From Planctomycetia bacterium (lineage in GTDB: Bacteria; Planctomycetota; Phycisphaerae; Phycisphaerales; SM1A02): 6,327 bases of DNA. The notes below the pieces were generated by a model. That model did not search any database and was not told the DNA's origin. It was given only the letters and a program-made list of their open reading frames with translations. Positions 5,417 through 6,327 of the stretch are shown piece after piece. Position numbers and translations under genes: made by a program. The stretch is taken from positions 1 through 6,327 of the forward strand of contig SYHM01000052.1 in NCBI GenBank assembly GCA_005799205.1, read 5' to 3'. Position 1 is the stretch's first letter. Each line of letters starts with the position of its first letter.

Positions 5417-6327
5417 ATGACCTCTGATCAGGCGAGCCACAGGTACAGATCGGCGCTTGAAACTCGAAACGCGTCTGAGCAGATGCGCGCGATCTGGAGC
5501 GACCACCGCCGATTCTCGACATGGCGACGGGTCTGGCTTGCACTCGCGCAGGCGCAGATGGAACTAGGCCTCGGCCCAACGGCTGAACAGGTTGAAGCGA
5601 TCCGCCGAGTGCTCGACTCGGTCGACCTCGACGCTGCGGCAAAGCATGAGCAGCGACTCCGCCACGATGTGATGGCACACGTGCATGCCCTGGGAGATCA
5701 GGCCGTCGCCGCGCGCGCCATCTTGCACCTCGGTGCGACGAGTCAAGATGTCGTCTGCAACGCCGACGCTGTGCTTCAACGCGAGGCACTGACGCTGCTG
5801 GCGACTCGCTTCGCGCGCGTCATTGACAGGCTCGGAATCTTTGCGACCAAGTGGCGTGAGCTTCCAGTATTAGGATTCACGCACTATCAACCAGCGCAAC
5901 CGCTGACGATGGGACGTCGCGCCGCGCTATGGGCGCAAGAGTTCGTCGTAGGGCTCACCGAAATCGAATCCCGACTGAGCGCCCTTCGCCTGCGCGGACT
6001 GCGAGGCGCGACTGGCACGCAAGCGTCGTTCCTCGCGCTGTGCGGTGGCGATCCTGTGCGAGTCGACCAGCTCGAACGGCGGTTTGCAGAGATTTTCTGG
6101 GGAGATTCCACGTCACTCTGGTCGCTCACGAGCCAAACCTATCCGCGAATCTGGGACGCGCAGATGCTCTCTTCGCTCGCAGTCGGGGCGTGCGCGGTGC
6201 ACAAGACCGCCAACGACATCAGACTGCTGTGCAATCTGCGCGAGGTCGACGAGCCCTTTGAGTCTGAGCAGATTGGTTCGAGCGCAATGCCATACAAGCG
6301 CAATCCGATGCGATGCGAGCGTGCGAC
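5417..6327 (+). CDS. purB: Adenylosuccinate lyase, eukaryote-like type (3' end outside window)
   Basis: The enzyme releases fumarate in two purine steps: SAICAR to AICAR, and adenylosuccinate to AMP. It is a cytoplasmic homotetramer of the fumarase/aspartase superfamily. The first 303 residues are visible; the C-terminal third is outside the window. Key blocks: RLRHDVMAHVH (80-90), GATSQDVVCN (106-115), GFTHYQPAQPLTMG (153-166) with the probable general acid His156, GATGTQASFL, and the mobile signature loop GSSAMPYKRNPM (287-298), which carries the catalytic serine. From memory these blocks match human ADSL much better than E. coli PurB (which has MPHKVNP) and better than B. subtilis PurB (MPHKRNP). 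One deviation is Cys114, where the superfamily motif TSxDVxDN has Asp. The ATG at 5417 places SALETRNASEQM where human ADSL has a similar N-terminal segment. It diverges from the PH-domain gene and has no Shine-Dalgarno site. Confidence 0.94.
   Translation, partial: MTSDQASHRYRSALETRNASEQMRAIWSDHRRFSTWRRVWLALAQAQMELGLGPTAEQVEAIRRVLDSVDLDAAAKHEQRLRHDVMAHVHALGDQAVAARAILHLGATSQDVVCNADAVLQREALTLLATRFARVIDRLGIFATKWRELPVLGFTHYQPAQPLTMGRRAALWAQEFVVGLTEIESRLSALRLRGLRGATGTQASFLALCGGDPVRVDQLERRFAEIFWGDSTSLWSLTSQTYPRIWDAQMLSSLAVGACAVHKTANDIRLLCNLREVDEPFESEQIGSSAMPYKRNPMRCERA

Noticed and set aside
5333..5506. N-terminal extension of the PH-domain gene to an ATG at 5506
   Set aside because: It would overlap the purB start, is Arg/Ser-rich and bypasses the strong Shine-Dalgarno site serving the ATG at 5332.

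Overview
The window suggests a Gram-negative bacterium of fairly high GC, most plausibly a member of the Planctomycetota and perhaps the Phycisphaerae. This is an inference from gene content: heptose/LPS genes together with a eukaryote-like adenylosuccinate lyase and a Lys-type (PKTIDND) phosphofructokinase. No rRNA or other marker gene is present to confirm it. The window is ordinary chromosome, densely packed with housekeeping genes. I see no mobile element, CRISPR array, tRNA, rRNA or long repeat.

Layout: (1) 1-1072, minus strand: class I aspartate aminotransferase, with its C-terminus off the left edge. (2) 1073-1135: a 63-bp divergent promoter region. (3) 1136-2284, plus: 6-phosphofructokinase. 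(4) 2318-3178, plus: a GmhB-like HAD phosphatase with an extra C-terminal domain of about 97 residues. (5) 3175-4251, plus: a GT9 heptosyltransferase (WaaF-like), overlapping the previous gene by ATGA. (6) 4248-4937, plus: PlsY acyltransferase, overlapping by GTGA. (7) 4952-5332, minus, convergent: a small bacterial PH-domain protein. (8) 5333-5416: an 84-bp divergent promoter region. (9) 5417 to the right edge, plus: PurB, cut off at its C-terminus.

How they fit together: gmhB, waaF and plsY form a tight envelope cluster. GmhB dephosphorylates heptose bisphosphate on the way to ADP-heptose, WaaF transfers heptose to the LPS core, and PlsY makes lysophosphatidic acid for membrane phospholipid. 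Phosphofructokinase lies just upstream on the same strand and may be co-transcribed. The aminotransferase and PurB are amino-acid and purine enzymes on separate transcripts.

The most interesting pattern is in the start regions. Three genes (gmhB, plsY, purB) have a TAnnnT hexamer exactly 6 nt before the start codon and no convincing Shine-Dalgarno site, which looks like leaderless transcription. The PH-domain gene instead has a strong AAAGGAG site. Other points are the uncharacterised C-terminal domain on GmhB, its altered zinc loop, and a His-to-Ala change in the heptosyltransferase donor-site motif. I found no convincing wholly new system.
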